Of a stretch of 64,000 bases of DNA, positions 60,339 to 64,000 are shown piece after piece. Position 1 is the first letter of the stretch. Each line of letters starts with the position of its first letter. The translations under genes were made by a program, and so were the position numbers. The DNA comes from Rhodocyclales bacterium (GTDB lineage Bacteria > Pseudomonadota > Gammaproteobacteria > Burkholderiales > Rhodocyclaceae). Where the stretch lies: NCBI GenBank assembly GCA_026399475.1, contig JAPLQY010000012.1:1-64000 (forward strand), written 5' to 3'. Below the pieces are notes generated by a model. It saw only the letters and a list, made by a program, of their open reading frames with translations, made no database searches and had not been told where the DNA came from.

Positions 60339-61661
60339 ATGTCCTCCATGACTCCCGCAGAAATCGTCTCCGAACTCGACAAGCACATCGTCGGCCAGTC
60401 CCGCGCCAAGCGCGCGGTAGCGATTGCCCTGCGCAACCGCTGGCGTCGCATCCAGGTCGCCGAGCCGCTGCGCACCGAGATCACGCCGAAGAACATCCTG
60501 ATGATTGGCCCCACCGGGGTGGGCAAGACGGAAATTGCACGGCGACTGGCGCGACTGGCGAATGCACCTTTCATCAAGATCGAGGCGACCAAATTTACGG
60601 AAGTGGGCTACGTCGGTCGCGATGTCGACACCATCATTCGCGACCTGGCCGAGACGGCGATAAAGAATGCCCGCGAGGAAGCCATGCGCATTGTGCGCGG
60701 CCGCGCCATGGACGCCGCCGAAGATCGCGTGCTGGATGTTCTCTTGCCGCCGGCAAGAGGCGGCGCTGGCGAGACGGCGGAGGAAAGCAGCACGCGGCAG
60801 AAATTTCGCAAGAAGCTGCGCGAGGGCGAGCTCGACGACAAGGAAATCGAAATCGAGGTCGCCGCGCCCCAGGCCAGCATGGAAATCTTTGCCCCGCCGG
60901 GCATGGAAGACCTGACGCAGCAGATCCAGGGCATGTTCCAGAACATCGGCGGCGGCAAGAAGCGCATGCGCAAAATGAAGATTCAGGATGCGATGAAGTC
61001 GCTGGCCGACGAAGAGGCGGCGCGCCTGATCAACGACGAGGAAGTCAAGGCCGACGCGCTGAAGAATGTCGAGCAGAACGGCATCGTGTTCCTCGACGAA
61101 ATAGACAAGATCGCGTCACGCTCGGAGTCGCACGGCGCCGAGGTTTCGCGCCAGGGCGTGCAGCGCGACCTGCTGCCGCTGGTCGAGGGCACTACGGTGT
61201 CGACCAAGTACGGCATGATCAAGACCGACCACATCCTGTTCATCGCCAGCGGCGCCTTTCATCTGGCCAAGCCCTCCGACCTGATCCCGGAACTGCAGGG
61301 CCGCTTTCCGATCCGCGTCGAGCTCGATTCGCTTTCGGTGGACGACTTCGAGCGCATCCTGACGCAGACCGACGCCTGCCTCACGCGCCAGTATCAGGCC
61401 CTGCTGGCAACCGAAGACGTGACGCTGGAATTTGCCGCGGACGGCATCAAGCGGCTGGCCGAGATCGCTTTCCAGGTCAATGAGAAAACCGAAAACATCG
61501 GCGCTCGCCGGCTCTATACGGTCATGGAAAAGCTGCTCGAAGAAATTTCCTTCGACGCCGGCAAGCGTAGCGGCGAGACGCTCGCCATCGACGGCAATTA
61601 CGTCGACGCAAAGCTGGGCGAACTGGCGAAGAACGAAGACCTGTCGCGCTACGTGCTCTAG
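60339..61661 (+). CDS. hslU: HslU unfoldase ATPase
   Basis: AAA+ unfoldase of 440 residues that feeds proteins into HslV. Walker [16 protein letters not shown], the pore motif GYVGRDVDT, an I domain at about 110-240 (rich in charged residues, with [13 protein letters not shown]), and Walker [10 protein letters not shown]. The C-terminal end LSRYVL inserts into HslV. The RBS AAAAGG is next to the hairpin repeats. Confidence 0.97.
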   Translation: MSSMTPAEIVSELDKHIVGQSRAKRAVAIALRNRWRRIQVAEPLRTEITPKNILMIGPTGVGKTEIARRLARLANAPFIKIEATKFTEVGYVGRDVDTIIRDLAETAIKNAREEAMRIVRGRAMDAAEDRVLDVLLPPARGGAGETAEESSTRQKFRKKLREGELDDKEIEIEVAAPQASMEIFAPPGMEDLTQQIQGMFQNIGGGKKRMRKMKIQDAMKSLADEEAARLINDEEVKADALKNVEQNGIVFLDEIDKIASRSESHGAEVSRQGVQRDLLPLVEGTTVSTKYGMIKTDHILFIASGAFHLAKPSDLIPELQGRFPIRVELDSLSVDDFERILTQTDACLTRQYQALLATEDVTLEFAADGIKRLAEIAFQVNEKTENIGARRLYTVMEKLLEEISFDAGKRSGETLAIDGNYVDAKLGELAKNEDLSRYVL

Positions 61662-61736
61662 CCATGCGCCGAGCCGTCTCAAGCGTGGCGCGGCCACAGA
61701 CACGGAGCCGCGCAGCGGCGAACACCCATGCGCCAC

Positions 61737-61821
61737 GGACGGCTTTGCACAGCCGTCCGGCTACGTCGGCACGGAGCAGTGCTCCGCGCAACCCCGACTC
61801 CGCCCCCGCTTGGGCGGGGGC
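61737..61821. repeat. Three consecutive hairpins after hslU
   Basis: GGACGGCT/AGCCGTCC (61737-61758), CGGAGCA/TGCTCCG (61772-61786) and GCCCCCGC/GCGGGGGC (61802-61821) are perfect small dyads in the space between hslU and the AEC gene. None has a T-run. Together they may halt or slow transcription. Confidence 0.6.
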
Positions 61822-61839
61822 CAGGGGGTGGGAGCGTAA

Positions 61840-62715
61840 TTGATCGAGCGCATCGCCGGCATCGTCTTCCCGATCTACGCGGTAGTGGCAGTCGGGTACG
61901 GCTACGGTCGCTGGAAGAAGCCAGACATGGCTTTTGCCAACCAGCTCAACATGGACATTTTTGTTCCGGCGCTGGTGTTCGCCGCACTGGCGTCGAAGTC
62001 CTTCGACATTGCGCAGAATCTTCCACTGCTGCTGGGCGCCGCCGCCGTTGTGCTCGGCACAGGACTGCTCGCGTGGCCGGTGGCGCGCATGCTGGGCGTG
62101 GCGGCCAACACCTTCGTGCCACCGATGATGTTCAAGAATGCCGGCAACATGGGCTTGCCGCTGATGGTGCTGGCCTTCGGCGAATCTGCGCTGCCTGCTG
62201 CCGTGGTGCTGTTCTTCATCGAGAATTTCCTGCACTACGCGCTGGGCACCTGGCTGCTGGATCACCGCGCGAGGCTGGGCAATCTCTGGCGGGTGCCGGT
62301 CATCGCCGCCACGCTGGCCGGGTTGGCGGTGAGCCTGCTGCACTTTCCCCTGTGGCAGCCCTTGTGGCTGGGCGTCAAGCTGCTGGGCGACGTGTCGATT
62401 CCGCTGCTGCTGTTTTCGCTCGGGGTGCGGCTCACCGACAGCCGCCATGCCGACTTGCACATCAGCCTGGTCGGAGCACTGACCTCGCCCGTCGCCGGAG
62501 TGCTGGTGGCGTTGCTGATGAACCTGGTGCTCGGCCTGACAGGGCGCGATGCTGCCATGCTGCTGCTCTTCGGCGCCCTGCCGCCGGCCGTGCTCAATTA
62601 CATTTTCGCCGAGCGGTATCAGCAGGAACCTGAACGCGTGGCCTCCATCGTGCTGATCGGCAATGTGGCGGCGCTGGCGATCATTCCGCTGATGCTGGCC
62701 TGGGTGCTGAACTGA
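61840..62715 (+). CDS. AEC-family transporter
   Basis: Membrane protein of 291 residues with about ten helices (two five-helix halves), of the auxin efflux carrier family. FPIYAVVAVGYGYGRW at the start and FKNAGNMGLPLMVLAFG (the family NxGNxGLP crossover motif) are typical. TTG start with GGGAG at 61829-61833. Substrates of bacterial AEC carriers are mainly organic acids; the following kinase/enolase suggest a hydroxy- or phospho-acid. Confidence 0.87.
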   Translation: MIERIAGIVFPIYAVVAVGYGYGRWKKPDMAFANQLNMDIFVPALVFAALASKSFDIAQNLPLLLGAAAVVLGTGLLAWPVARMLGVAANTFVPPMMFKNAGNMGLPLMVLAFGESALPAAVVLFFIENFLHYALGTWLLDHRARLGNLWRVPVIAATLAGLAVSLLHFPLWQPLWLGVKLLGDVSIPLLLFSLGVRLTDSRHADLHISLVGALTSPVAGVLVALLMNLVLGLTGRDAAMLLLFGALPPAVLNYIFAERYQQEPERVASIVLIGNVAALAIIPLMLAWVLN

Positions 62716-62737
62716 TGAGCCGCCTGCGGAGAATGCC

Positions 62738-63763
62738 GTGACGACCGGGACGACAAGCGTCTTGCAGCCCGATGCGCGTCTGGTTGCGGCCCTGGTGCGT
62801 GCCGGTCTCATCAACAGTTTGGGCGGCGCGCGCTTCGAAGCGCTGCCCGGCGGCGTTTCTTCCGACATCTGGAAAGTAACGACTCCCGAGCGGACCTTCT
62901 GCGTCAAGCGCGCGCTGGCCAGGCTCAAGGTGGCGGCTGACTGGAACGCTCCGGTGGAGCGCAACCGCTACGAAGTGGCCTGGACCCGCATCGCCCACGG
63001 TATCGTCCCCGGCGCGGCGCCCGAAATCCTGTATCACGACGAAGCCGAAATGTTTTTCGCCATGCGCTATCTCGACCCGGCCGATCATCGACTGTGGAAG
63101 AACGAACTGCGCGACGGGCGCGCCAACCCGACCGATGCCGGCGCAGTCTGTCGCCGCCTGGGCCGCATACACGCCGCCACGGCAAACAATCCGCAGGTCG
63201 CGGCACAATTTCCGCGCCATGACATCTTTCATGCGATCCGCCTCGAGCCCTATCTCGAAGCCACGGCCGCGGCCCATCCGGATCTGCACGAGATTCTGTT
63301 CGGCCTCAGCCGGCGCACGGGAGATACCCGCATGGCCATGATCCACGGCGACGTCAGTCCGAAGAACATCCTGCTGGGCCCCGACGGCCCGGTATTTCTC
63401 GATGCCGAATGCGCCTGCATCGGCGACCCGGCCTTCGACCTCGCCTTCTGCCTCAATCACATGCTGCTCAAGTGCCTGTGGAATCAGGCAGCCCGCAGCG
63501 GTTTCCACGCCTGTTTCGAGGCCATGGCAGAGGCCTACCTGAGCGAAGTGAACTGGGAGCCGGGCGACGCCACCGAGCAGCGCGCCGCCAGCCTGCTCCC
63601 CGGCCTGCTGCTGGCCCGCGTCGATGGCAAGTCGCCCGCCGAGTACATCCACACCGACGCGGACCGCGACCGTGTCCGGCGCTGTGCGCGCGCCTTGCTT
63701 GAATCACCACCGTCGCGCCTGTCGCAGGTGCTGGCGGCCTGGAAGAAGGAGCTGGACGCATGA
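62738..63763 (+). CDS. Aminoglycoside phosphotransferase-fold small-molecule kinase
   Basis: APH-fold phosphotransferase of 341 residues. N-lobe with [10 protein letters not shown] (ATP-binding Lys), catalytic loop [14 protein letters not shown] (Asp and Asn), and metal-binding Asp in [19 protein letters not shown]. It is not a known resistance gene and has no antibiotic context; its partner genes argue for a metabolic kinase. GTG start. It overlaps the enolase-like gene by ATGA. Confidence 0.85.
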   Translation: MTTGTTSVLQPDARLVAALVRAGLINSLGGARFEALPGGVSSDIWKVTTPERTFCVKRALARLKVAADWNAPVERNRYEVAWTRIAHGIVPGAAPEILYHDEAEMFFAMRYLDPADHRLWKNELRDGRANPTDAGAVCRRLGRIHAATANNPQVAAQFPRHDIFHAIRLEPYLEATAAAHPDLHEILFGLSRRTGDTRMAMIHGDVSPKNILLGPDGPVFLDAECACIGDPAFDLAFCLNHMLLKCLWNQAARSGFHACFEAMAEAYLSEVNWEPGDATEQRAASLLPGLLLARVDGKSPAEYIHTDADRDRVRRCARALLESPPSRLSQVLAAWKKELDA

Positions 63764-64000
63764 GTAGCCTCATCAAGTCCGTCATTGCGCGGCGTGTCTG
63801 GGATTCCCGCGGCCGCCCGACGGTGGAAACCGAAATCACGCTGGAAGGCGGCAGGACCGGCCGCGCCATCGCACCGGCCGGCGCATCGACGGGGAGCGCC
63901 GAAGCGGTAGACCTGCGCGACGGCGGCGCGGCCTTCGGCGGCCATGACGTGCAAGGCGCCTTGCGCGCGGTCAATGGCGAAATTGCCGGCTTGCTGATCG
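63760..64000 (+). CDS. Enolase-family protein, 3' end cut off
   Basis: The first 80 residues belong to the enolase N-terminal domain: [11 protein letters not shown] then [19 protein letters not shown], with the active-site loop GASTG conserved. Differences from housekeeping enolase (Arg for Asn in [19 protein letters not shown] for REALELRDGD) suggest a paralogue. It may dehydrate or rearrange a phosphorylated acid made by the kinase. The catalytic C-terminal barrel lies outside the window. Confidence 0.85.
   Translation, partial: MSSLIKSVIARRVWDSRGRPTVETEITLEGGRTGRAIAPAGASTGSAEAVDLRDGGAAFGGHDVQGALRAVNGEIAGLLI

Noticed and set aside
62738..63763. Aminoglycoside resistance gene
   Set aside because: The fold is APH-like, but neighbours are a transporter and an enolase paralogue, and no mobile element or resistance context is present. 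A metabolic kinase is more likely.

Overview
The window is GC-rich, gene-dense chromosomal DNA from what is most likely a betaproteobacterium, probably of the Rhodocyclales/Azoarcus-Sterolibacterium kind. That placement is an inference from the gene families (class I PhaC, a LiuR-type leucine cluster, the RapZ/NusG-II/Gx/LON group, an HslVU locus preceded by a STAS-like gene), the dense overlapping operons and the many GTG/TTG starts. No rRNA, tRNA, CRISPR array or replication origin was recognised.

Positions 1-20141 are dominated by acyl-CoA metabolism. A PHA synthase (cut by the window edge) and a metallo-beta-lactamase-fold hydrolase run leftwards. A MerR-type LiuR regulator and a long leucine/isovalerate catabolic cluster run rightwards: two hotdog thioesterases, isovaleryl-CoA dehydrogenase, an acetyltransferase-carbonic anhydrase fusion, a thiolase, an atypical crotonase, a second acyl-CoA dehydrogenase, the two methylcrotonyl-CoA carboxylase subunits, methylglutaconyl-CoA hydratase and HMG-CoA lyase. 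A perfect 30-bp palindrome overlapping the liuR stop codon is the obvious operator. The cluster has been disturbed. A VapBC module, a glutathione transferase and a DsbA-fold isomerase sit inside it. The carboxylase beta gene carries an apparent deletion of about 122 nt that shifts its frame. An aspartic-protease-like gene and a less GC-rich GmrSD-like (DUF262/DUF1524) defence gene separate liuC from liuD.

Positions 20142-30763 hold a ParA-like/Gly-rich membrane protein pair, malic enzyme, quinone oxidoreductase, a second orphan ParA, DNA polymerase III alpha, a cupin, a REP doublet and two thioesterases. Positions 30833-39989, all on the minus strand, contain a small HTH regulator and a tightly overlapping operon: CHASE2-cyclase-like protein, MlaE-like permease, ABC-ATPase-like protein, MlaD-like MCE protein and a lipoprotein. 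Both the ATPase-like and the cyclase-like member have lost catalytic motifs. A large GGDEF-EAL protein and a FeeM-like acyltransferase lie upstream.

Positions 40219-52471 are mostly housekeeping: peroxiredoxin, acylphosphatase, MetG, YefM-YoeB, RapZ, a NusG-II/Gx/LON group, MutY, PurT, a flavin reductase, a LysR regulator and RlmI. They include a 730-bp gene-free stretch rich in inverted repeats. Positions 52853-64000 hold a Tat-exported aldo/keto reductase, a five-gene zinc operon (ZIP, DUF2796, ABC ATPase, permease, DUF3299) divergent from a Fur-family Zur across a perfect palindrome, a STAS-like gene with hslVU, and an operon of AEC transporter, aminoglycoside-phosphotransferase-fold kinase and a divergent enolase cut by the right edge.

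The best candidates for something undescribed are the Mla-like operon with two degenerate enzymes (31119-36096), the acetyltransferase-carbonic anhydrase fusion inside a bicarbonate-consuming pathway, and the transporter-kinase-enolase operon at the right end.
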